Of a stretch of 64,000 nucleotides of DNA, positions 1-7,993 are shown in pieces (position 1 is the first letter of the stretch; the number at the start of each line of letters is the position of its first letter). Below the pieces are notes generated by a model. The model made no database searches. It saw nothing but the letters and a program-made list of their open reading frames with translations, and was not told where the DNA came from. The stretch spans positions 4,092,001 through 4,156,000 of the forward strand of contig NZ_CP110806.1 of assembly GCF_026184235.1 (NCBI RefSeq), in the 5' to 3' direction. The stretch is from Cellulomonas sp. S1-8 (GTDB lineage: Bacteria > Actinomycetota > Actinomycetes > Actinomycetales > Cellulomonadaceae). Both the position numbers and the translations under genes were made by a program.

Positions 1-2
1 AC

Positions 3-686
3 CTGGCGACCCTCGACCACGCGGTGACGACGTGCCGCGCGTGCCCGCGGCTCGTCGCGTGGCGCGAGGCGGTGGCGGCCGACCCACCGGCGCGGTACCG
101 CGGGCAGACGTACTGGGCGCGCCCCGTCCCCGGGTTCGGTGACCCGCGGGCGCGCGTCGTCGTCGTCGGGCTGGCGCCCGCCGCGCACGGCGCCAACCGG
201 ACGGGCCGGATGTTCACGGGCGACCGGTCCGGGGACTTCCTGTTCGCAGGCCTGCACCGCGCGGGCCTGGCGTCGCAGCCCACGTCGACGGCCGCGGACG
301 ACGGCCTGACGCTGCACGACGTGCGCGTCACGGCACCCGTGCGCTGCGCTCCCCCCGCCAACGTCCCGACGCCCGACGAGCGCCGCACCTGCGGGCCGTG
401 GCTGGCCCGCGAGCTCGCGCTCGTCGCGCCGCGGGTCGCGGTCGTGCTCGGCGGGTTCGGGTGGCAGGCGCTGCTGACGACGCTCGCCGAGCAGGGCTGG
501 ACGGTGCCGCGACCCCGCCCGGCCTTCGCGCACGGCGCCGAGGTGACGCTGCACCACGCGGCCCAGGCGCGGGATCTCACCCTCCTCGGGTGCTACCACG
601 TGAGCCAGCAGAACACCTTCACGGGGCGGCTCACCCCCGCGATGCTCGATGCGGTGCTGCACCGCGCCCGGGAGGTCATCCCATGA
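3..686 (+). CDS. Uracil-DNA glycosylase, family 5 (UDGb-like), 5' end outside window
   Basis: Removes uracil (and probably other deaminated bases) from DNA to start base-excision repair. The motif GLAPAAHGANRTGR, followed by MFTGDRSGDFLF, is the family 5 signature. Cysteines in CRACPRL and further down (VRCAPP, RTCGPW) fit the 4Fe-4S cluster ligands of thermophilic-type UDGs. The late motif GCYHVSQQNTFTGRLT carries the conserved His. A GTG at 24 could be read as a start, but the frame is open to base 3 and encodes LATLDHAVTTC, which fits the usual N-terminus just before the first cysteine pair. I therefore treat the gene as truncated by the window edge. It stands alone before galE. Confidence 0.85.
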   Translation: MATLDHAVTTCRACPRLVAWREAVAADPPARYRGQTYWARPVPGFGDPRARVVVVGLAPAAHGANRTGRMFTGDRSGDFLFAGLHRAGLASQPTSTAADDGLTLHDVRVTAPVRCAPPANVPTPDERRTCGPWLARELALVAPRVAVVLGGFGWQALLTTLAEQGWTVPRPRPAFAHGAEVTLHHAAQARDLTLLGCYHVSQQNTFTGRLTPAMLDAVLHRAREVIP

Positions 687-749
687 GCGGACCCGGGTCC
701 TCCTGAGGGGGGACCCGCCGCACGGCCCTCACGCTCTACGCTCGCGGCC

Positions 750-1778
750 GTGAACGTGCTGGTGACCGGAGGAGCCGGATACATCGGGGCGCACGTCGTC
801 GACGCGCTGCTGCGCAGCGGCCGCGGCGTCGTGGTGGTCGACGACCTGTCGACGGGGCGCGCGGACCGGGTGCCCGGCCTGCCGCTCGTCCAGGTCGACC
901 TCGCGACCCCCGGGTCGCCCGACGTGCTCGTCGAGACGATGGACACCTGGGACGTCACCGCCGTCGTGCACCTCGCCGGCCGCAAGAAGGTCGGCGAGTC
1001 GGTCGCGCGGCCCGCGTGGTACCACGAGCAGAACGTCGGCGGCACGGCGCACGTCCTGCGCGCGATGGCGTCCGCCGGCGTCCCGCACCTGGTGTTCTCG
1101 TCGTCCGCCGCCGTGTACGGCAGCCCCGCCGTGGCGCTCGTCGACGAGGACACGCCGACGCACCCCATCAGCCCCTACGGCGCGACCAAGCTCGCGTGCG
1201 AGGACCTCGCCGCGCGCGCCGTGACCGACGGCGTCGGGTCGTTCTCGCTGCGCTACTTCAACGTCGCCGGCGCCGGCTCGTGGTTGCTGCGCGACGACGA
1301 GGAGGCGAACCTCGTGACGACCGTGCTCGGCCGCCTGGCGCGGGGCGAGGCCCCGCAGGTCAACGGCGACGACTACCCGACGCCCGACGGCACGTGCGTG
1401 CGCGACCTGGTCGACGTGCGGGACGTCGCCGACGCGCACGTCGCTGCCCTGCGCGCGCTGGAGGGCGCGGCCACGCCCGCCGCGGAGGTCCTCAACGTGG
1501 GGACCGGGTCCGGGGTGTCGGTGCGCGAGGTCGTCGACCGGCTGTGCGCGCTCGACGGGCACGGCCTGCCGGTCGAGGTGCTGCCGCGGCGTGCCGGTGA
1601 CCCCGCGACGGTCGTCGCCGCGGTGGGCCGCGCGCGCGACCGGCTGGGCTGGCAGGCGTCGTACGGCCTGGACGACGTGCTGCGCAGCGCCTGGTCGGCG
1701 GCCCGCGGCGAGCAGGCGGGCGCCGAGCAGGCGGGCGCCGAGCAGGCGGGCGCCGAGCAGGTCAGTCGTGCGCGCTGA
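750..1778 (+). CDS. galE: UDP-glucose 4-epimerase
   Basis: Interconverts UDP-glucose and UDP-galactose in the cytoplasm (Leloir pathway, precursor supply for surface glycans). It is an extended SDR: the NAD-binding GGAGYIG loop is at residues 7-13, the catalytic Ser around 118 (VFSSSA), and the Tyr143-x3-Lys147 pair in SPYGATK. Length (342 aa) is normal for GalE. The start is GTG at 750; no good ribosome site is visible. The last 20 residues are a low-complexity tail, three to four copies of EQAGA, from an in-frame 15-base repeat. The 3' end overlaps the convergent membrane-protein gene by 17 bases. The tail is probably dispensable. Confidence 0.9.
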   Translation: MNVLVTGGAGYIGAHVVDALLRSGRGVVVVDDLSTGRADRVPGLPLVQVDLATPGSPDVLVETMDTWDVTAVVHLAGRKKVGESVARPAWYHEQNVGGTAHVLRAMASAGVPHLVFSSSAAVYGSPAVALVDEDTPTHPISPYGATKLACEDLAARAVTDGVGSFSLRYFNVAGAGSWLLRDDEEANLVTTVLGRLARGEAPQVNGDDYPTPDGTCVRDLVDVRDVADAHVAALRALEGAATPAAEVLNVGTGSGVSVREVVDRLCALDGHGLPVEVLPRRAGDPATVVAAVGRARDRLGWQASYGLDDVLRSAWSAARGEQAGAEQAGAEQAGAEQVSRAR

Positions 1779-2625
1779 CCTGATCGGGCTCGGCGAGGGT
1801 GTCGGCGGCACCGAAGCGGGCGACCGTCAGCGCACCCCCCAGGACCAGCGCGAACGCGACGGCGGCCAGCACGCCGCGACCGGGCAGCGCGCGGTCGCCG
1901 ACGAGCAGCAGCCCGAGCGCCGCGCCCAGGCACGTCTCGGTCGCGACGGTCGCCGCGGTCACGGGCACGACGGGGGCGCGCCGCAGCGCGAGCGCGGTCA
2001 GCGCGAGCGCCAGCACGCCGCCGAGGCCCCCGGCCCACAGCGCGGGGTCGAGCAGGAGCCGCGCGGGCCGGGACAGGTCGACGACGTGCGCGGCGAGCGC
2101 GAGCAGCGCGTACCCGCAGCCGGCGGCGACCGCGAGGACGAGGCCCGTGCGCGGCGACGGGGGGCGCGCGGCGACGCGCCACGCGACGACGCCCAGCATG
2201 AGCGCCGCGGCCAGCAGCCCGAGCGGCACCCCCGCCGCGGGCGCCGCCACGGGTGCGGGGGCGACGCTCAGGGCCAGGCCCACGAGCCCGACGCCCAGCG
2301 CGACCAGACCCCACGCGTCCCGTCGGCCGAACCGCGCACCGAGCACCAGGACCGCCAGGACCGCGGCCACGGCGAGCCCGGAGGCACGCCCGGCCTGCAC
2401 GAGGAACAGCGGCAGGGTGCGCAGCGCCACGAACGACAGCCCGAACCCGAGGACCACCAGGGCCAGTGCCGCGAGGTACGCGGGCGACCCCAGCAGCCGA
2501 CGCACCAGCGTCGCGCCGAGCCCCGCGTCGTGAGGCAGCCGCCGTGCGGCGACGGCCTGCAGCACGACCGCCGCCCCGGAGCACAGCGCGGCACCTCCCA
2601 CGGCCAGCAGACCCGTCACCCGCAA
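1762..2625 (-). CDS. Multi-pass membrane protein, DMT/EamA-like
   Basis: A 287-residue protein made almost entirely of hydrophobic helices (about 9-10), in two similar halves, as in the drug/metabolite transporter superfamily and the related actinobacterial 'DMT family' or NIPA-like magnesium-transporter relatives. No substrate can be named. The short C-terminal tail (FGAADTLAEPDQVSAHD) is cytoplasmic by the positive-inside rule and overlaps galE convergently. ATG at 2625 is the first start in frame. Upstream, a roughly 140-base gap separates it from the divergent glycosyltransferase operon, so promoters for both must lie at 2626-2768. Confidence 0.65.
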   Translation of the reverse strand: MRVTGLLAVGGAALCSGAAVVLQAVAARRLPHDAGLGATLVRRLLGSPAYLAALALVVLGFGLSFVALRTLPLFLVQAGRASGLAVAAVLAVLVLGARFGRRDAWGLVALGVGLVGLALSVAPAPVAAPAAGVPLGLLAAALMLGVVAWRVAARPPSPRTGLVLAVAAGCGYALLALAAHVVDLSRPARLLLDPALWAGGLGGVLALALTALALRRAPVVPVTAATVATETCLGAALGLLLVGDRALPGRGVLAAVAFALVLGGALTVARFGAADTLAEPDQVSAHD

Positions 2626-2768
2626 CCTCCGTCGTGTGGACCCGCGGCCACGATGTCACCCGGTCGGGGACCAACCTTCCGGGCCGCTGGGACGTCTCAC
2701 CTTATGGGGGTCACGACCGCCGCCGGGCACACCCGGCACGAAGGGCAGGGGAACTGGTGGGAACGGTC

Positions 2769-4106
2769 ATGACCAGGCAGGACACGCCACCGGAGGCGCC
2801 CGACCGGCGTGCGGGTCGGCGCGCGGCGTGGCGGTACGGGGGGGTGGTGGCGGCAGCCTTCACGGTCCTCGTGGTCGCGCTCTCGGTCGTCGTCGCGCTG
2901 TCGACGCGCGCCCAGCGCCGCCAGGACCCCGAGCTCCTCGGGCCGTCCTGGCTGGACGGGTGGTACCAGTACGACGCGGCCTGGTACCTCGGGATCGTGC
3001 GCGGGGGCTACTCCTACTCGCCCGGGCAGCAGTCGTCGGTCGCGTTCTTCCCCGCGTACCCGCTGAGCGTGGGCGCGCTGGGCGACGTCCTCGGCGACCA
3101 CCAGGTGGCGGGGCAGCTGCTGACCGTCCTGTGCGGCCTGGTCGCCGTCGTCCTCTTCGCGCTGTGGGCGCGGCGGCGGCTGCCGCGGCGGTCGGCCGTC
3201 ATGGCGGTCGCGGTCCTGCTGCTCTACCCGTACGCGTTCTTCCTGTACGGCCCGATGTACGCCGACGCGCTGTTCCTGCTCAGCGCCGTCCTGGCGTTCG
3301 TGCTGCTGGAGCGGCGCTGGTACCTGGCCGCGGGCCTCGTGGGCGCCGTCGCGACCGCGGGACGGCCCGTGGGCGTGGCGGTGGCCGTGGGGCTCGTCGT
3401 GCGGACGCTGGAGATCCTGGCGGAGGACCGCCGGGCCGCGCGGGAGGCCGCGTCGGAGGCCGGGTCCGAGGTCGCGTCGGTGCCCGCGTCCGAGGTCGTG
3501 TCCGAGGCCGGCGGCGCCGTCGAGGCGGTCGCACCGGGCGGCGTCGACGCGGCGCCGGTCCGCCCCGGGTGGCGCGACCTGGTCGCGGCCGTCCGGGACG
3601 TCCGCCTGCGGCACGTCGGCGTGCTCGTGTCCGGGCTGGGGCTCGTCGGGTGGTGCGTGTACCTGTGGCTGGCGTTCGGGCACCCGCTGGCGTTCGTCGA
3701 GGTCGAGTCCGCACCGGGCTGGAACCAGGGCGTCGGGCCGCGCACGTGGTTCAAGATCGTCTATGCGGGCACGCTCATCAAGGGCCCGTACGACGTCGCG
3801 CTGCTGCTGACCCTGCAGGCCCTGGCCTGCCTGTGCGCCGTGCTGCTGCTGCGCCGCGTGCAGCGGCTGTTCGGGTGGGGGTACGCGGCGTTCACCGCCG
3901 TGGTGCTCCTCATCCCCATCATCGGGACCAAGGACTTCATGGGCACGGGCCGGTACGTGCTGGTCGCGTTCCCCGTGCTTGCCGCGGCCGGGGACTTCCT
4001 CGCGACCCGCAGCCGGCGCTGGGTCGCACCCGTCACGCTGGTCGTCTGCGGCATCCTTCTCGTGGTGCTCACGTTCTTGTTCGGCAGAGGGGTGGCAGTG
4101 TCATGA
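2769..4106 (+). CDS. PIG-V-like (GT-C) mannosyltransferase
   Basis: A 445-residue polytopic protein. After one N-terminal helix (VVAAAFTVLVVALSVVVAL) comes a loop with YQYDAAWYLGIVRGGYSYS, then SVAFFPAYPLSVGALG, the pattern of GPI-mannosyltransferase-II/PIG-V family GT-C enzymes, where an acidic residue in the first extracytoplasmic loop is catalytic. Family members use polyprenyl-phosphate sugars outside the membrane. A charged Ala/Glu/Val-rich cytoplasmic insert (about residues 220-265, repeated SEAGSEVAS-type units) is unusual. I chose the ATG at 2769; the frame is open further upstream but that part is Arg/Pro-rich and not protein-like. First gene of a four-gene operon with 4-base overlaps. 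Confidence 0.75.
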   Translation: MTRQDTPPEAPDRRAGRRAAWRYGGVVAAAFTVLVVALSVVVALSTRAQRRQDPELLGPSWLDGWYQYDAAWYLGIVRGGYSYSPGQQSSVAFFPAYPLSVGALGDVLGDHQVAGQLLTVLCGLVAVVLFALWARRRLPRRSAVMAVAVLLLYPYAFFLYGPMYADALFLLSAVLAFVLLERRWYLAAGLVGAVATAGRPVGVAVAVGLVVRTLEILAEDRRAAREAASEAGSEVASVPASEVVSEAGGAVEAVAPGGVDAAPVRPGWRDLVAAVRDVRLRHVGVLVSGLGLVGWCVYLWLAFGHPLAFVEVESAPGWNQGVGPRTWFKIVYAGTLIKGPYDVALLLTLQALACLCAVLLLRRVQRLFGWGYAAFTAVVLLIPIIGTKDFMGTGRYVLVAFPVLAAAGDFLATRSRRWVAPVTLVVCGILLVVLTFLFGRGVAVS

Positions 4107-4864
4107 CGTCCACACGGGGGCCGGGGCCGCTGGCCCGCATCTCCGTCTTCTTCCCGATGTGGAACGAGGAGGAGTACATCGAGCGCGCCGTGACCGCGGC
4201 GTCGGTGACGTGCCGCGAGCTCGTCGAGAGCGGTCAGGTGATGGACTACGAGGTGATCGTCGTCGACGACGCCTCCACTGACCGCACGCCTCAGATCGCC
4301 GCCGCGCTGGCGGCGGACGACGAGCACGTGCGCGTCGTGACCCATCCCGTCAACCGCAAGCTGGGCGGCTCGATGCGCTCGGGGTTCGAGGCGGCCAAGG
4401 GCGACGTCGTGCTGTACACCGACGCGGACCTGCCGTTCGAGATGCGCGAGCTGGTCCGCGCGCTGCGCGTCCTGCAGACGTACGAGGTCGACATCGTCAG
4501 CGCCTACCGCCTGGACCGCACGGGCGAGGGCCCGCGCCGCGCCGTCTACTCGTTCCTGTACAACGGCCTGGTGCGCGCCATGTTCGGGACCCACGTGCGC
4601 GACGTGAACTTCGCGTTCAAGCTCGTCCGGCGTGAGGTGCTCGACCACGTCGCGCTGCGCAGCGAGGGGTCCTTCATCGACGCCGAGCTGCTGGTGCGCG
4701 CGCAGAAGGCCGGCTTCCAGGTGCTGCAGATCGGCGTGGACTACTTCCCGCGGACCCGCGGGGTGTCGACGCTGTCGTCGCTGGGCGTGATCCGCACGAT
4801 GCTCTCCGAGATGTGGACGCTGCGGCGCGAGCTGCGCACCCTGCCGGCGCGGCCCACGAAGTGA
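4103..4864 (+). CDS. Glycosyltransferase family 2 (polyprenyl-phosphate sugar synthase-like)
   Basis: A soluble GT-A enzyme of 253 residues. It begins with ISVFFPMWNEEEYIERAV, then YEVIVVDDASTDRTPQI and the DTD-type metal site in VVLYTDADLPFE. The order and length match dolichol/polyprenyl-phosphate mannose or glucose synthases without C-terminal membrane helices. It probably makes the lipid-linked sugar donor used by the PIG-V-like enzyme encoded immediately upstream; that pairing is inference from position and known GT-C chemistry. ATG overlaps the upstream stop (ATGA), so translation is likely coupled. Confidence 0.8.
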   Translation: MTSTRGPGPLARISVFFPMWNEEEYIERAVTAASVTCRELVESGQVMDYEVIVVDDASTDRTPQIAAALAADDEHVRVVTHPVNRKLGGSMRSGFEAAKGDVVLYTDADLPFEMRELVRALRVLQTYEVDIVSAYRLDRTGEGPRRAVYSFLYNGLVRAMFGTHVRDVNFAFKLVRREVLDHVALRSEGSFIDAELLVRAQKAGFQVLQIGVDYFPRTRGVSTLSSLGVIRTMLSEMWTLRRELRTLPARPTK

Positions 4865-5724
4865 GCCGGCTGCTCGTCGTCACCGCCGACGACCTCGGCC
4901 TCACGCCCGGGGTCAACGAGGCCGTGCGCCGGGGGCACGTCGACGGCGTCGTCACCGCGACGTCGCTGCTCGCGGTCGGCACGGCGTTCGACGACGCCGC
5001 CCGCCTGCTGCGCGACCACCCGACGCTCGAGCTCGGCGCGCACCTCGCGCTCGTCGGCGAGGACCCCCCGCTGCTGTCCGCACGCGAGGTCCCGACCCTC
5101 GTCGACCGCGACGGCCGGTTCCCCCTGAGCTACCGGACGGTCGTCGCGCGCGGGCTGGCGGGGCGCATCGACCCGGACGACGTCCGGCGCGAGCTCGGCG
5201 CCCAGCTCGAGCGCGTGCAGGGCGTCGGCGTGCCGGTCACGCACCTCGACACCCACCAGCACACGCACCTGTGGCCGCTCGTGGGCCGGGTCGTCACCGA
5301 GCTCGCGCTCGCGGCGGGCGTGCCGGCGGTGCGGCTGCCGCGCAGCCGGGCGGTCGGCGCGACGGGCGTCGGCGTCGGCGTCCTGAGCCACGGCCTGCGC
5401 CGCCGCCTGGCGCGCGCCGGCCTGACCACGACCGACGACTACGCGGGCCTCGACGAGGCGGGCGCGATGGACGAGACCCGGCTGGCCGCGACGCTGCGGG
5501 CCGCGGCCGCCCGCGGCGCGCGCACGCTCGAGGTCAACGCCCACCCGGGGGTCGCGGACGACCCGCAGGCCGCACGGTTCGCGTGGGGGTACCGGTGGGC
5601 GGACGAGCTCGCCGCGCTGACGTCGCCGGGCACGCGCGCCCTCCTCGACGCGTGCGGGTACCGCCTGACAGGCTTCGCCGGGCTGGGCGCGTCGGACGCC
5701 CACGACGCGGAGGGACGGGCATGA
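4861..5724 (+). CDS. ChbG/YdjC/HpnK-family deacetylase
   Basis: A 287-residue putative sugar N-deacetylase. It starts RLLVVTADDLGLTPGVNEAV, where the Asp pair binds metal, and continues with the family motifs LGAHLALVGE, THLDTHQHTHLWP and EVNAHPG. Family members deacetylate chito-oligosaccharides (ChbG) or glycosylated hopanoids (HpnK). The GTG start at 4861 overlaps the preceding stop and places TADDLG at the usual distance from the N-terminus; a further upstream start would add an unrelated basic leader. Placed between a GT2 and a methyltransferase, it probably trims an N-acetyl group from a lipid-linked or surface sugar. Confidence 0.82.
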   Translation: MSRLLVVTADDLGLTPGVNEAVRRGHVDGVVTATSLLAVGTAFDDAARLLRDHPTLELGAHLALVGEDPPLLSAREVPTLVDRDGRFPLSYRTVVARGLAGRIDPDDVRRELGAQLERVQGVGVPVTHLDTHQHTHLWPLVGRVVTELALAAGVPAVRLPRSRAVGATGVGVGVLSHGLRRRLARAGLTTTDDYAGLDEAGAMDETRLAATLRAAAARGARTLEVNAHPGVADDPQAARFAWGYRWADELAALTSPGTRALLDACGYRLTGFAGLGASDAHDAEGRA

Positions 5725-6389
5725 CACGACGACCGGACGCTGCCGGGAGGAGCGCCCTCGCGCTGTACGCCGACGCCCCCTGGCAGGAGCGCGCGCACGT
5801 GCACGTGCGGTGGTGGAGCGCGCCGTTCCGCCGCCTCGAGCGCCTGCTGCCCGCCACCGGCCCCGTCCTGGAGATCGGTTGCGGGCACGGGCTGTTCAGC
5901 GCGTACGCCGCGCTGTCGGGGCCGGGCCGACGGGTCGTCGGTGTGGACATCGACGCCGACAAGATCGCCGCCGGGGCCGGGGCCGCCGCCCGCGTGCCGA
6001 ACCTCGAGCTCGCCGTGGCGCCCGACGGCGCCGTCCCGCCCGGGCCGTGGGCCGCGGTCGTCGTCGTCGACGTGCTGTACCTGCTGCCGGCCGACGCCCA
6101 GCGCAGCCTGCTGGCCGCCGCCGCCGCGCAGGTCGCGCCCGGTGGGCGGCTCGTCGTCAAGGAGATGGGGGCCTCCCCCGCCTGGAAGGTCCGCTGGAAC
6201 CGCTGGCAGGAGACGCTGTCGGTGCGGGTGCTGCGGATCACGGCGGGGTCGACGACGTTCACGTTCGTGCCCCCGGACGTCATGGCCGGGTGGCTGCGCG
6301 ACGCGGGCCTGACGGTGACGGCCACCCGCCTGGACGCCGGGCGCGTGCACCCGCACCACGTGCTCGTCGGCGAGCGCGCGGCGGTCTGA
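5721..6389 (+). CDS. Class I SAM-dependent methyltransferase
   Basis: A 222-residue cytoplasmic methyltransferase. SAM motif I is VLEIGCGHGLFSAYA, followed by the acidic ribose-binding residue in VVGVDIDADKI and a motif II/III stretch AAVVVVDVLYLLPADAQ. The N-terminal ALYADAPWQERAHVHVRWW is typical of small lipid or glycan methyltransferases found beside glycosyltransferases. ATG overlaps the deacetylase stop by 4 bases, making it the last gene of the four-gene unit starting at 2769. Substrate unknown; a lipid or sugar from the same pathway is the simplest guess. Confidence 0.75.
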   Translation: MTRRPDAAGRSALALYADAPWQERAHVHVRWWSAPFRRLERLLPATGPVLEIGCGHGLFSAYAALSGPGRRVVGVDIDADKIAAGAGAAARVPNLELAVAPDGAVPPGPWAAVVVVDVLYLLPADAQRSLLAAAAAQVAPGGRLVVKEMGASPAWKVRWNRWQETLSVRVLRITAGSTTFTFVPPDVMAGWLRDAGLTVTATRLDAGRVHPHHVLVGERAAV

Positions 6390-6406
6390 GGGCGCGAGGG
6401 CGCAGG

Positions 6407-7345
6407 TCAATCGAGCAGCGCGGCCGCCACGACGTAGCCGTTGGCGAGCACGTGCAGCGCGACCGTCAGCCAGGCGTTGCGGTACCGGGACCACAGGTAC
6501 CCCGCGACGACCCCGAGGGTCAGGCCCTGCACGACGACCGCGCCCGCGACCTCGACGAGCGGCCCCTGGCCGTGCCGCGAGCCCACGTGCATGAGCGCGA
6601 ACACCAGCGCGGCCACCGCGATGCCGCCCCAGCGGCCCAGCAGCGCCTCGAGCCGGGTCTGCAGCCACACCCGGTACAGCAGCTCCTCGCCGACGCCGGC
6701 CGTCAGCGCCGTCGCGACCGCCGCCGCGACGAGCAGGTCGGTCGGGTAGGCGGAGTAGTCGGCGTGCCGCAACCAGGGCGCAGCCTGCGCGAGGGCGGTC
6801 CACACGAGCACGACGACCGCGGGCGCCCACCAGCGCCACGCGGCACGCGGCCACGCCGTGCGCAGCGACCCGCGCGTCGCCAGCACCACCAGCCCGGGCA
6901 GCGCGACCACGACCACGATCTTGACGAGGTGGTAGGCGGCGGACGCCGCGACGTCGGTCGCGGCGACGACCACGGGGAACGCCGCCGCGCAGGTCAGCAG
7001 CGCCGCGACGGCCACCACGACCCGGCGGGTGCCGGGTCCGCCCGGCGCGATCACCGGCGCGAGCGTCGGCGCCCGCGGCGGCAGCACGCGGACCAGCACG
7101 AGCGCGACCGCCGTCGGCAGCAGCAGGTGCCAGTACGGCACGGTCGGCGCCCCGGGGTCGGCCGAGCTCCGCAGCCCGTCGGGCGCGACGACGAGCAGGA
7201 GCACGAGCGCGGCACCGGCCACCGCCGCGAGGCCCGCCGCGAGCGCGGCCCCCGTGCGCGGCAGCAGAGGCCCTGCCGTGGGGACGGTGGCAGGTGTCGG
7301 GACGGTGCCGGGCGTCGGGACGGACGCGGAAGACGGTGCGGGCAT
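6407..7345 (-). CDS. CPBP-family intramembrane glutamic protease (Abi/Rce1-like)
   Basis: A polytopic membrane protein of 312 residues. All three CPBP motifs are present: GEELLYR with Glu220-Glu221 and Arg225, FALMH ending in His253, and HVLAN near the C-terminus. In Rce1 the glutamate pair and histidines form the active site; in bacteria these proteins are linked to bacteriocin self-immunity or processing of membrane proteins. The N-terminus carries a Pro/Thr/Val low-complexity leader with repeats of the type TPGTVPTPATVPT. Start chosen at ATG 7345; a GTG at 7354 is also possible. Convergent with the methyltransferase, separated by only 17 bases. Confidence 0.8.
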   Translation of the reverse strand: MPAPSSASVPTPGTVPTPATVPTAGPLLPRTGAALAAGLAAVAGAALVLLLVVAPDGLRSSADPGAPTVPYWHLLLPTAVALVLVRVLPPRAPTLAPVIAPGGPGTRRVVVAVAALLTCAAAFPVVVAATDVAASAAYHLVKIVVVVALPGLVVLATRGSLRTAWPRAAWRWWAPAVVVLVWTALAQAAPWLRHADYSAYPTDLLVAAAVATALTAGVGEELLYRVWLQTRLEALLGRWGGIAVAALVFALMHVGSRHGQGPLVEVAGAVVVQGLTLGVVAGYLWSRYRNAWLTVALHVLANGYVVAAALLD

Positions 7346-7432
7346 GTCCCGCACGGTGACAGCGCCGGGGGCACCTGCGCGTCGTGCGAACCGACGAGGG
7401 ACGTCGCGCGGCTCCTCCGGATGGACGAGCCG

Positions 7433-7858
7433 TCAGCCCGGCAGCGCCTTGCGCAGCAGCGCCGTGAGCTGCCGGCGTTCCGCGTCGGTGAGGTTCGCGG
7501 CGGCCGCCCTCGGGAACTCGAAGGACTCCTCGAAGACGCCGTACAGGTCGTCGCCGCTCGGGGTGCGCACGATCTGCCGGGAGCGCCGGTCCTGCGGGTG
7601 GGGTTCGCGGTGGACCAGCTCGCGGGCCTCGAGCCGGGAGACGATCTGGGTGATGTTGGACGCGTCGCAGCGCAGCTCCTCGGCGAGCTCGCCCATGCTG
7701 CGGCGGGTCTCGACGCGCCCGAGCACGCAGGCCTGGGCGGTGCTGAGGTCGTGCTCGCCCGCCGCGGCCTCCCATGCCTGGTTGTAGGCGTCGACGAACG
7801 CGAACATCGCCTGCTCGACGTCGGTCCCCGCGGTCGCGGGCACGGAGGGTACTGCCAT
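7433..7858 (-). CDS. MarR-family transcriptional regulator
   Basis: A 141-residue winged-helix repressor. The recognition region reads LAEELRCDASNITQIVSRLE and the wing LVHREPHPQDRRSRQIVRT contains the conserved DxRS-type hairpin. I chose ATG 7858 because it gives a normal MarR length; the frame extends upstream but would run into the operator region. It is divergent from the old yellow enzyme gene, with inverted repeats in between, so it most likely represses that gene and itself and responds to an electrophile or phenolic ligand. This ligand assignment is inference from MarR-OYE pairs elsewhere. Confidence 0.85.
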   Translation of the reverse strand: MAVPSVPATAGTDVEQAMFAFVDAYNQAWEAAAGEHDLSTAQACVLGRVETRRSMGELAEELRCDASNITQIVSRLEARELVHREPHPQDRRSRQIVRTPSGDDLYGVFEESFEFPRAAAANLTDAERRQLTALLRKALPG

Positions 7859-7894
7859 GAGGCGATCGTAAGCCTGCACGCGAGTCACGCTCCG

Positions 7895-7950
7895 ATCAAG
7901 TGCTTGATTCACTCAAGGAACTCTGCCACGCTCTCCATGAGTCAATCAAG
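7895..7950. promoter_or_regulatory. Operator region between marR and the old yellow enzyme gene
   Basis: Two copies of a 13-base element face each other: CTTGATTCACTCA at 7903-7915 and TGAGTCAATCAAG at 7938-7950, matching at 12 of 13 positions as an inverted repeat with 22 bases between. The left copy is also part of the palindrome ATCAAGTGCTTGAT (7895-7908). AT-rich, dyad-symmetric sites of this size are typical MarR operators. The site lies between two divergent genes and can control both. Confidence 0.7.
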
Positions 7951-7993
7951 TAAGTGGTGCCGGGCACGCGCGGCGCCCTGGTGAGGAGACCTC

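Noticed and set aside
2253..2768. Extension of the mannosyltransferase frame upstream
   Set aside because: The upstream part is antisense to the membrane-protein gene and its promoter and Arg/Pro-rich; ATG 2769 precedes the first sensible residues.
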